Origin: Epiperipatus broadwayi
Taxonomy: Eukaryota; Onychophora; Udeonychophora; Euonychophora; Peripatidae
NCBI GenBank assembly: GCA_028023455.1
Contig: JAQFVV010000012.1
Location: forward strand, 10,826,499 to 10,890,498
Length of the DNA: 64,000 bases
Reading direction: 5' to 3'
The position numbers and the translations under genes are program-made. Shown here piece after piece: positions 1-12,600 of this stretch. The first letter of the stretch is position 1. Each line of letters begins with the position of its first letter. The notes under the pieces are model-generated. The model ran no database searches. It saw nothing but the letters and a program-made list of their open reading frames with translations, and was not told the origin of the DNA.

Positions 1-3000
1 TTTTCATTATGTTCTATTTAATAGCCTGAAAAATGTGAATGTATTCACAATGTACATTATATATAAACAATAAATATACACAGTATGTCCAAATAAAAAG
101 ATGATTGGTCCTCTCTCGAAGCGGTCCACAGTACCATTTCTGCCATCTCTTAATTACTGTGTATATTATATAACAATATAGTTTAGATATTCGCCACAAA
201 TTACATTTTTGCAAATTTATGACTTCAGAGCCATACACAGTATGATTCATTTCAAATGTTTCAATAGCAGTTTGCCCAATTTAAAACAAAATTTAATGTA
301 AATGCATCATTCCATCATGGATTAATATACGAAACAGTCATAATTCATGTTGTAACTCATGATTCAGACATACTAATACTTTAAAATTTTGGTGGTGAAA
401 AACTAAAGTATGTCACTATATAACACATCTTGATTCAGAGATAAACCTGCAGAAAACTTGAAAACAGAATCAGTCACAAATAACTAAATTCCAATTTCTG
501 AATCAAATTCATTCTTACAAAATATCGTTGATGAAGATTTGATTATAATTATATATATTTATGTAAACAAATTTTCTATTTGTTTATGTACATACACAGT
601 CATGAATTAATTGCAAAATATGATCATCTATTTTTTTTTTTTTGCATGATTAGAAAAAGAATATGAAAAGAAAGTTAAAACTATTTTTATTCATATAAAT
701 GCATTAAAAATAAAAAAGTTAATTTTCTTCAGTTTTCATAATATTATTTGTTTTATGGTACACTCATGTTTAGAAATAGTCTTAGCTATTTAAATATTTC
801 TAACCATGAGCGTCTCATACTTTTACTTTTGGTTCCATAATAATATTAAGAATACTATAAAAGCTGAAGAAAATTTATTTTTTACTTTTTATGCATATGT
901 TTGTGATTAAAATGTTTCTTTAAAATATTCTTTTTTAATATTTTTATTTATTTAATAAATTTTAAATAACCAATAATCCTTTAAATTTTTTTGTAACAAT
1001 ATATATATATATATTAATTAAATAAAAGATAAAGTGTTGTTTTATCTAATTATAATAGAACCCAAATAGTTTTTTTTTTTTAAAAAAAATATCTTTTAAA
1101 TAAGAAGCATTAATGTATGTTTGTTATCTCACTTAAAAATCTGAAATTTTCTATTTAAACTTCAAAAACATAAAAAAAAAAGCTGAATAAAGGATAAAAA
1201 ACATGTGGAGTCAATGTTAGAATCTGATTTCAATATTTTTTAAAAATATCAAAATGTAAACATTTACACATTTTATCATGATTAGTGAGGACAATTCGTC
1301 CCCCATAATACCCTGTAGAGTAAAATTCCACATAAAAAATAAGCAATTACAATGTATTCCTATGAGAAAAATAATTCAAAATATAAAAAAAAATTGATTA
1401 CAAAAAGCTTAAACTGAAAAAAGTATTAATTAATGAATAAACATTTTACTAAGCATATTATTTTAAAATAATACCAATCTGTGCATAAATATAATGTATA
1501 AAAATATTTTAAAAGTAAAAAAATAATTTTTCCTTTTGATGATCTGCCATTTTGCTTCTTACATAGCTAAATAATGGATATTTCCTGAATCACAATTTGT
1601 TGGATTAAAGGATGATGGGAAAGAAAAATAATAATCATAATGCATTTAAATTTTAAAAAAAAAAACAACAGTTTTTTTAATGCATTTTATGTTCAATTAT
1701 TAAAATATTTTATTTTTGTAATTTCTAACCAATAATACTTTGAATCTTTTTTGCAGAGCTACTAATTTTTTTTTAATCACAATTTTTTTATATTTTACAT
1801 AAATGCGGTTAAATAAAATAAAATATAGATAAAGAACATTATGTATAATTGATTGCTGTAGTTTTAATAATGTATGTAAATTATTAAATATTTTTTTGCC
1901 AATCTACATTTACAATAAAATCAGCCATTATCTTGAATAAGTCACAAACAGATTTAAAATTGAAAAATAAATAATATTTTAAACTTGTATTTAGCAATCT
2001 TTGATCATATAAAATTAATTATTAGCTGCATAGTGGATGAAATCATTTTTCCATCATATATAGCTTACAATTACGATAATTATTACAATGGATGTATTTT
2101 TGCAAAAGGCAAAATAATGTTCATAAGAATTGTAATCCATAAATATTTATACACTTTATTATTGTATATGATCAAAATATGTTAATTATTGTGCTGAATA
2201 AAACTGGCACTTTTTTAATGAGATGAAAATCACCTTTACTTTGAATACGTCATAAATAAAAGCACTAAATATGTTGCAATGCCACCAGATGAAAATCAAA
2301 TAAAGTACATGTATCAAATTTTAATTCTGTAATCAAAACATAATATTATATGTATAATTAATAAACTATTAAACAATTTTAGTATGAATGTTGCAAAATT
2401 TTATTTTTAGAAGATGCTATCATCAACTTACAAAATGATTATTTGACCAATAGAGTTGTTTTTTTAAAAAAAAAGTTTCAATTTTTAACTTTTAAATCTT
2501 AATAGTAAATAGACAATTATAAATCAAAATAGTAGGTATAAATTGATGAAAATCTATCACTAATAACTGGAGTAAAGGTATAATAAATAATAAAATAAAA
2601 AAATATATATGATTATTAACGTGATTTTTGATACTGCACAAAGTAATTTTTTTGAAATTGGGAGATTATAAGATAAAATAGTTCATTGGTTAAAAAATTT
2701 CTGATTTTTAATTTTATATTTTTAGCTGAAAACTCTAGTTCAGCTAAATATATAGAACTAAAGTAAGGCTTTATTTAAATTATTTATCTTTGACATATTC
2801 TAAAAGACATTTTGCAATTTCGGATGTAAAACATTTTGGGTCTTAATTATATCCATCTTCAAAACTGTCTAATTCAAGTTATCAAATATTGTCAAGATTT
2901 GATTCAAAAATTTCTGTCACATTTAGACTTTTTTGTAAAATCTAAGCACATTAGAGTGAGGAAGAAAAAAAAGTACCAAAATCATGTTGTAATAAGTGAT

Positions 3001-3451
3001 GGATTATGATTGACAAGTTGAGCATGTTCAGTATATGCCAAAATAAATAAAAGAATAGACAACAAGCTATAAAATGGTATGCATGTGAATATATTTTAAT
3101 ATAAGTTAACAACTAAATTTGTCAGCATTTCAAGTAAGTAATTTACCATTAAAAACCAAATGAGTATTTGTTTATTGGCGAGTATAAATTCTTTTTCAGT
3201 TATATCTGCCTGTTATCAATCATTAGAGTAGCAACACCGCTATACAATGGTCAAAAGCACAGCATAATATACATATAAGAGCTTATTTTGACAATATAAA
3301 CCAAATTTTATTCAATTTTGATGATATATCTACTTTTCTATTTATTTAAATTTTTGTTTGGACTTGCTTTGTTGCACTCAATTTATTATTTTTTTAATAT
3401 TAGTTTTTATAATTTAAATTAAAATTATTTATTTACACATTAAATACTTAC
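1..3451. other. Contactin intron, 5' part in transcript terms (nothing else recognised)
   Basis: Very AT-rich sequence with A and T homopolymers and a short (TA)n run near 1000-1015. I found no exon-like open stretch with splice borders and no recognisable element. The short open frames near 14-250 and 1985-2185 have no family signal and look like chance. Confidence 0.6.
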
Positions 3452-3675
3452 CTCCCATATAATAGTAAGATCTCCTTCTTTCCCACCTCCTCCTCCAATA
3501 TTCGCTACTGTTTTGTAAGGTTTGTCTCGAGGAGTACTATAAGACTGTGAGGCTACACTAGAATCTCCAAAACCATATTCATTTCTGGCAGAAACTCGAA
3601 ATTCATACGAATTATATGGTGATAAATTTAAAACTAGAGCTTCTTTCTGAGAATCAATGCTTTTAACTTTAGGAT
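3452..3675 (-). CDS. Cont: Contactin exon: end of FNIII-1 and start of FNIII-2
   Basis: This 224-bp exon enters in phase 1 and ends in phase 0. It encodes [20 protein letters not shown] (the LSPxxxYEFRV core and final strand of FNIII-1), then [30 protein letters not shown]. The glycine run before the second FNIII tryptophan is a contactin hallmark. The acceptor is tatttttttAG and the donor gtaagtat. It is the last exon visible; 13.1 kb of intron separates it from the preceding exon. Confidence 0.94.
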
Positions 3676-6600
3676 CTAAAAAATAATAAAGAAATATTAA
3701 TATTTTTAAAAATAATAATACTAATAGTCTTAATATATATGGCTTCAAGATATAAGGCTCATTCTATGATATGACTTAAAGAATAAGTTATTAGTAATAA
3801 CAATAAGAAAATTTTACTTAATACTTTATTACCAGATGAATGATTTGAGGTTTTACATTTTTCTTAAATATATGCTTTCTGCTAGATATTCAAAATATAA
3901 AATTATGAACAAGTATAATGTGAAATATGAACATGGATGATACAAATCATTAAGAAGAATTCATCATCGCTCAATAATTCATTTGTCATAGTTATATTTC
4001 ATAAAAACTACTGTTAAATTATAACAATAAAAATAAAATTGTTACATTTAAAATATATTTATTAAATATTAAGCAATTAAGTTTAAAGATATTGAAATTT
4101 ATTGAACGTATTATTAAATGAAAAAAAAAATTATATAATAATTCATCTAAATAAGATTGAAACAATCAACTAATTATATTTACAATTATTTAATTATCAA
4201 TCTGGCTTTCATCTCTTATTGAGACCATTACAAGATATAAAGTTTTATACATCACATGATGTATTAATTACATTGGTAGTCATCTGAAAATCCGGGCACG
4301 GCCGCCTGATGGCATTGTTTATGTGTCAAAACACATAAAAATGCAGTTTCCGCAGCCGATTTTACGGCTAATACAACATTTAATATTGTATTAACCCATT
4401 TGGCAGGCCGCTTTACACGACATTGCACAAAAATATTAAGGCCTGTTTTGTGCTTCAAAACTATTTACGCGTATTTGTTCTATTCATAGCTGATTACCAT
4501 ATCATTTGATGATGTTTTAATTTCAAGTCGGTACAACTTTTCAAATCTCCGTAATAGAGTAATGTCATTTATATTTAAATAATGTTGATAATTACTAATA
4601 ACTGCCATATGGTCCCCACCCTTCCCTAAAAAAATGTTAATATGTAAAAAAATTGGCAAAGGGTATATTCGAACACGCTTCAACAAAGCTCACGCACTAA
4701 GTCACGTTTCAGCGGGGAAAATATACGAGACAAATAAAAGGTCTGAGAAGAATGTGCAATTTTTCAACTTTTCAGAATTGCCGAGTACAGAAAGTGAGAG
4801 AGAATGTGTCCTTTTTTCAGGCACATAATGTCCTCCCAAATATCAGACTTTTTATTACAGCAATAAAATAATAAATAAGTTCAAAAAGTCCAAAGTTTGT
4901 GTACTTTTTTTTTCATTTCATTCGAAATTGACAAGTATTCGGATTATCTTTTTTGCAGCAGGGTTAAAATAAATGGCTATTTTTGTTGACTTTTTGTTAA
5001 TAACAACAAAGTATGAAAGCTACCCAAAAAAGCAGTTTATTTTAGAAGGCAAAAAAAAAAAGGTAATTCAAACGAAATATAAATAAAAGTAGAAAGTGAG
5101 AAAAAGTTGTTGGAAAAAAAAAGTAATTTCTGACTTTTTGTTACCTATTTTTTCTGAGTGTGGGGTTTGAAAACAATTTTTTACCCCCAAACAACACAAA
5201 AGTTACTTTTTATTTAATAAGAATAAAAACAATTTGGTCACCCCCTCCCCCCCAAAGTTTAATAAATTCGAAATAATACCCAAATAATTGCATTATATTT
5301 TTTCACCAGTGTTAAAACAAGTGGGGTTAAAATAAATGACTATTTTTGTTTACTTTTTGTTAATAATAACAGTACGAAACCCTCCCAAAAAACTGTTTAT
5401 TGTAGAAGCCAAAAAAAAAAAAAGGCTAATTCAAACAAAATATAAATAAAAGTAAAAAGTGAAAAAAAGTTGTTTAAAGAAAAGTTAAATTATTGACTTT
5501 ATGTTACAATTATTGATCCGAGGGTGGGGGGGTGGGATTTCAAAACAATTTTTGAACCCCCAACAATACAAAAGTTACTTTTTTTCCTCCATATGTCATA
5601 GCATCGGCCGGGACGCAAACCGACACATGTCTGCAACCAACTACTTGCTTGCAAGGCGGGTGCGATGACCTCCCGGCTAACAACGCTTGACATACAAAAG
5701 TTACTTTTGATTTAATAATAATAAGAAAAACAATTTAGTGAACTAAAAAAAAGATAGAACAAAGTCGAAACAAGTCCCAAATAATTGTACCATTATATTT
5801 TTTCGGTGGGGTTAAAACAAGTTTTTTCGTCGTGAAACAGTCCAAAGTTTTAAAATTCAGAAAAATAAACGCAAAACTAAATTACCAAAATTTGTTGGAT
5901 AAAGAAAAATGTCAGGTTAAAAAAAAACAACGAAAATGAATATAAAAATGTGTTTAATAAAAAAGAAATCATGTTATAAATGAAATAAAAATTTGTTTAA
6001 TCAAAAAACAAACAAACAAACAAACAAACATGTTCTATAAAAAAAAAAGTTGCGGCCGCCCGGTAACGTTACATTTGATTGATTTTTGTATAGCATTTAC
6101 TCCATCTATTGGACACTATTTTATCTTCAACAATATAATTATAATTACACATAAAAATACATAAAAAAATTTTAAAACTATATAAATACATATATTTATA
6201 TAAATGTAATATACCTATATAAATAATCATTAGAAACCAGGAAATACTTAGACAATCCCAATATAGATAATAATTAACAATCTCAAACTGTTGTCAAGGC
6301 AACATCCTTTTAACAATAACCCCATTTAGCCATGAACATTATTAAACTTACTATATAAATAAATATTCTACTCCCCCTCTTTTATAAACTATCATTCACA
6401 ATTCTACCAAAATTTTTAAATCTTTCAATTATCTAATAATGCCCATTTTTCACCTAATTTTGCTCGAACTTTAACTATATTATATAAAAATATATGTATA
6501 TGTATTTATATAGTTTTAAAATTTTTTTATGTACTTTTATTTTATATCATTTATTTATATGTTTATATGTATAATGTTAATTATATTGTTGAAGGTAAAA

Positions 6601-9600
6601 TAATGTTCAATGGGTGCAGTAAATGTAATTAATAGGTCATGTGATGTATAAAACTTTATATCTTGAAATGGTCTCAATAAGAGATGAAAGCTGATTGATA
6701 ATTATAAATATAATTAATTGTCTGTTTCAATCTTATTAAGAATAATTATTATATTAAGTATACATCTATAATAACATTGCTGCCAAATAATTTTTATATT
6801 GGATATTTGACCATTGTATATACAGAATATTTATAAAATAATTAGAATAAAGACTACAGCAATTAATTAACCAGTATTTTAATAAAAGTAAAAAATTATT
6901 CTGTTGTTCAATAAAAGGCTTCCTAAAATATCTGATTGGAATTTCATACAAATCAGAAATTTTCTACTTACTTTTCAAGCAACAATTTCTCATGCACAGT
7001 GAAAATGTTTTATGTGCAACAATTACATTTTTTACACTTTACATGTGATAATAAATACTTCTCAAATAATATAATTGTGATAATGTAATTATTTTGATAT
7101 GATTATTGGTTTCAACAACAACAAAAATACAATATTGATAAGCCTGAAAATTGATAATCTGACATCTTTTGTCCCAGAGCCTACCTAGATGAATAATTTG
7201 TTTGTTTAAATTTACACACCTTCTATGTCTTTAAATCCTCATTACTAAAAATTTAAATGTCAACATAAATATAATTATTATTTTTAATATTTATTAAATA
7301 GTATATATTATATTAAAAATTTACTTTTATATTTGTACTCTATCTGTATAATTAAAAAAAAAAACAATTTAAGACTTTCATTTTTAGAGGAACACCAACA
7401 CCCGATTTTAAATAACATTTAGCACTAAAAATTCATTTTTTTCTTGCTTATGCTTTTTTGGGCAAGCTTTCTATTAATTTTTTAATATTATTTATTATAT
7501 AATCAGAAAGTAATTAAGGTTCATTTTTACTACTATTTATTGTAGGAGAAAATCAGGAATTATTAAAGCAATTGATTTAAGAAAAACAAATAAAAAAATA
7601 ATAATCCCTTTACTGAACTATATTTATTTACTTTATTTTAAAATGTGCCAAGTATTATTTATTCAAGAATAAATAAAAATGTTTGACTTAAATAAATGTT
7701 AACTCATACAAAAATATTAAAGCTTATTGGTTGGAAAATTGAAATATTTTCTTGTAATTTTGTTCATACTAAAAAAGATTATTGTTGTTCATGCTGTAAT
7801 TAGATATTAATAATAATCTTTAAATTAAATAATATAAAAAATTTCAGAAGGCAAATAAAATCTCCTTTCAGGACAAATCCAAATGGTACAACAAACATTA
7901 GAAAATATTTATAAAAAAACCACTCACATGCGATCTTAAAAATAAAATTTTTTTCTATACTTTTAAAAAAATAGATATAAAATTTACAGAAATATAAAAA
8001 AGAAGTTTTAAGTAAACCTCAATAATTTTTCAAAAAGTATTATTTTCAGTACTAGTATATGCAATACCCATTGAGAGAGCTATCAACCACTATTAATTTA
8101 ACTACAAAAAAAAAAAAGCTAATAGATAATTTTCATATTTTTTTGCAAAAAAAAAATCAAAATCTGAAAAATATATATATAAATAATATAATACATGTGA
8201 AAATCTAAAAATAATATTTATTTGGAAAACAAAATTGAAAATATTATATTTTGCAGACAATGATTGAAAAACAAATAGTTTCAATAAGTGTCATGTGATC
8301 AATGCAAACATTTTATAAAAAATTAAATTAGTGGTAATGGCAAATGCAAATTTAACTTTTTATGGATATTTTGCAATGATCTCACTTTTGGAAAATTTTT
8401 AAGCATTTTTAATTGGCTAATATATCATTTCAAAATTTCAAGCGTATCACATTATTTTTATGTTTTTTGGTTTTTTATTTATTTATAAAATATATGAAAC
8501 TTATCAATTAGCTTTTTCTTTGCTACACTGGTACATAGATCACGGTACCATCAATGAGTAGAGTATATACTCCACAAGTACCTTTTCCCCTACATATATA
8601 TACGCACAATAAAAGTCTACAATAATTCACCAAAGAACAATGAAAAAAAAGGCATTAATCACCAGAATTTCCAACTTCTGGGTGATAGGAGTTTTTAGTT
8701 GTTATCTATCTTTGTTTTACGTCCAAACTTTGAATGGTTAAGACATTCACATGCCAACCAATTTTGAGTATTTGTTTATGAGATGGTTAACTGAAAAATC
8801 TTAAGTCTGTTTAAATATTTGAAAAAATACCCAGGTTTATCTATCTGCAATTGAACCCTAGATCAAAAACATAGCAGGCAGCTGTACAAACCAGTAAACA
8901 TTCCCAAATATTTGTATACAGATAGATCATCATTAATCCACAATTCCTAGTTTCAAGATTTTTTGTACCCCCCTCCCCCAAAAAAAACCCATTAATTTTA
9001 TTATTTACACTTTGTGTTTCTGCAAATTAGTTTTTGTATGCTGCATACATTTGTTTTTTTTTGACATCAATATATTCAAATACAGAATATGCTTGCATTT
9101 ATATTAGAACAAAATTTTTGTATAGCTGTAATTAAAATAGTAATCAAAAGAATACTTTGTAATTTTATTTGAATAATAGAAATTTTTGAACTAGGGGTAT
9201 AGAAAAGTGAAACATGTTGTAGTTTCATAATCTGTCACATTTCTTTACATAAAATACATTTATTCTTTTTATATGATGAATCGTTTTATAATAGTAAGAA
9301 AAAAAATACTTGCTTCAAAGTAGTGTGTAAAAACTGATTTTTAATATATTAAAAAAAAAAATTTGATTTTCATGCTTATATATTATTTTAAGTCAGATTT
9401 TTATTATTTGTCCTTTTTTTTTTTTTTATAATACTGTGAAAGTGTATAAATAATATACTGTAATTTATATTTTATATTCCAAATGCATATATAACAATAA
9501 ATGATTGATCAAAACATTTATAAAGATTTATTATTTATTTATAAAGATAAGTAAGCATTTATTAATCATTCTTAACATATTATAAAGTTAGCAAAGAGGA

Positions 9601-12600
9601 TATAAATAGTAAAACAAATAAAATATGGACATGCAAAAAAATAAATTCAGTCTTGCAAAAATATAAAAAAATTTACTTTTTCAAGTATCAGTATCCGTCC
9701 TGGGTCTTATCTCACTGATGCACCCCCTGTGACTTCTGAACTATCTTTGAGAGAATTTCTATATCCTATTATGACTAATTGAGTATGATATCATTATTTT
9801 CATAATGAATAAAAAATATTGATGCATGAAATCTTTTGGGGGAAATCCTTCTGATTTCAAATAATGTGCAACTTTTAATTAAGTAGTAAACTCCACCAGT
9901 ACAGTCAACCATTCTAAATACAAAATCTAGCAAACGACTGTAATCAGGTCGAAATGTGCTGCCACCTAGTGTTACATAGAAAAAACCTATTACTCTTATT
10001 ATAGCAAGTTTTTTTTTATATATCAAAGCGTTGACCGGGAATCGAACCTATTCTATTTCACTGACAAATTTTTTTTTGTTTTCTTTATGTAGAAAGTATG
10101 TACTATATTTTTGAATCAACTTTTTGCCTTTTTTAAAAAACTTTATTTATAAACAAATATGGGATAAAAAAAAAAACGAACAAAAAAAGGATTATCAAAT
10201 TTGCTTAATACATAATTACAAAACCCATTTTTTATCAGGAAAAAACAACTATTATATAAAATATTTAAAAATTAATAGGCAGTATATTATTTCATAGAGA
10301 AATCTATAGAAATTCTAAACAGAAATATATTCACTACTCTAATTAATTTCTTCAATTCTTTCATCACATCTATAGATTTGATAATTATTAATTATATGAT
10401 TCATAGTTTGCATTTAACCATAACTACATAAATCAGAGACTGCTAAATTCCATTTCTGAAACAGATAAGCATAATAATCATAAGTGGTTTTGAATTTGTT
10501 GAAACTCCAAGAAATATATAGCAAGATAAAAATTTAGCTGGCTTTAATCCTGGATCTAGAAAAAAAAAATATTTGGAACTTCACAAGAAGTCAATCTCTT
10601 TATTTTTTAAAGAGAATCTTTGTTGAGTATTCAAAAAGATTTTGATTTGAAATGAGTCCTAGGTGATAGAACTATATCTGATCTATTTAACAGTGTTTTA
10701 TGTATTTTCTGGTTAAGATAACTTTTGCAAAAAAAAACTAAAGTGTATCAGTCATATTTCTTATTGTAATATTTAATAGGGAATTCAAAAAGAGACATAA
10801 TAATCACTAGTAGAATAAAGCTAATGGACAAACAACATTAATATGAAAATTATAAAAAATATATAATTTGGTCATCCAAATGGATATTAAGTCCATTATG
10901 TTGTTCTTTCATATAACTTATAATAAAAAAATTGTATACAACATCTAAATATATATAAATAATAAGGTACTTGCGTTTTTCCCAATAGCTGAAGGGTATA
11001 AGCATTTTTCTGTTCAATAATATACTTTGCCAGGCATACAATAAATGTCTATACAAAATGGCTGAAAAGAAGCAATTGTATTTAATACTTCCATTGATGG
11101 CCTTTTTTAATTACTGTTATTTATTTTAAAGAAAGACAATTTTGGGACAAAAATTTTTAGAATATTTTTCAATTTATTTGTTAATAATTGTTTTAAATTA
11201 AGAAGAGAAAAAAAGGAATATTAAAGTAAATTTAAATAAATACATAAACAAAACCTGTTATTGCTTATTTATGACAAAAGGTATATGAGAATCTCATCAC
11301 AGTAAGAAGCAGAATTTTAGAGCTCTCAAACCATGTTCCTTTCCAAATAGATATTTTAATGGAACAATTTTTGAAGTTACATCACCATTTGTGGTATAAT
11401 TGAAAGTAAAGTCTCATAACATGACCATTAACACATACTTTTCAAAGAAGTAGGATTCCATATGTTTGCAAATACTCCAAGGCATGGCTGTTCCATTTGA
11501 GGAAGATTCCAAATTTTGATCATTTTGCCAAAATAATAGTGACAAAATAAGAAATGTTGTCTTTTAACAAACTACAAAAATAATTTGAGCATGTCACGTT
11601 TAGACATTATAATATATATAGAGAAGAAAAAACTTTAAATAAATCTTCTGAATGGAATTTATAATCGATTTTTTAATAATTTTTTCCAACTCACACATAT
11701 TTTTTAATATAAAATTGTAGAAAATAAATAAATAAATCATAAAATAAAACTTGTAGATGTCTGCCCCTGAAATTGTATATACGAACAAAAAAAAAAATAC
11801 TTCTGCTCTTCAGCTATGGGAAATACACAAGTACCAATAATAATTACACATAAAAAACTTTTTTTCAGCATATGGTTTTGTGCCCCTTTTAAATATTAAT
11901 CATCTACTTTAACATTAAAATAGATGCTTGTTATGTTTGTATGAGTATGTTAAAATACATATACATTTAAAGAATAAATTCTAATAAAAAGTAAAATTAA
12001 AACTTATCAAATCAGTTTTGCTAAGAGATTAATTATAATCTGAGGAAATAAATTAATTCTTTAAAAAGACATAATGGAATTCCATCAAAAACAAATTAAT
12101 AAATAACAATTAATAAGTAGATTTTACTTAGGCCAGATGCATCTAGAGATATAAAGTTAGACAATGCCAGCAGAATCTGAATGATCAACCAATTACAACT
12201 GAAATTCTTAATAATTAAATGAAAGTGAACAATTGGTCTAAAATAAGAAACCAAGGGACACTTGCTCATGGAAGCTACATGTGTGCAGATGGATTTGTAA
12301 CAACACAGTGCTGGACTATACCATGTTTGGCTTAGCTTTTACCGCAGAGAGACTTGCCTCCAGACATACCAAAGCAAATCTAGTGACTTAAACAGGTTGC
12401 AACTAGCATTCATTATTATTTTAGTATGACATTGAATCTGTAAGAATTTATTCTCACAATTTAGTCCTCTGTATACTTTAATACTTATCTTCATAAAGTC
12501 TCTATAAGATAATTATCATATTGCATAATAACTGAAACACAGGCTTATTATGTACCTGTGTCTATATATGTAATATATAGTGTATATGAGCACAGACTTT

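Larger units (their letters stand above)
4275..6068. mobile_element. About 1.8-kb insertion inside the foldback element, GC-rich ends
   Basis: It interrupts the left arm of the foldback element. The 7-bp string ttacatt flanks it (4268-4274 and 6069-6075). Its ends carry related inverted GC-rich motifs: ccgggcacggccgcc near 4290 and, on the other strand, ccgggcggccgc near 6061. Inside are two tandem units of about 360 bp (about 4963-5323 and 5324-5822), sharing gactttttgttaataa and aaatataaataaaagta. The second unit carries the nested retroposon. Aligning the foldback arms leaves about 20 extra bases after 6075, so the right edge could be near 6095. No coding sequence is recognised. Confidence 0.6.
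4131..6756. mobile_element. Foldback (long inverted repeat) element, split by a later insertion
   Basis: The left outer arm (about 4131-4274) is the reverse complement of 6637-6756. Both contain tttcatctcttattgagacc and tataaagttttatacatcac in the left-arm orientation. The inner left arm (about 6076-6215) is the reverse complement of about 6476-6640, sharing cttcaacaatataatt and tagttttaaaa. Rejoining the left arm across 4275-6075 gives one palindrome of roughly 0.8 kb with a loop at about 6216-6475. No coding capacity is seen, so this is a non-autonomous foldback/MITE-like element. Its class is unknown. Confidence 0.75.
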
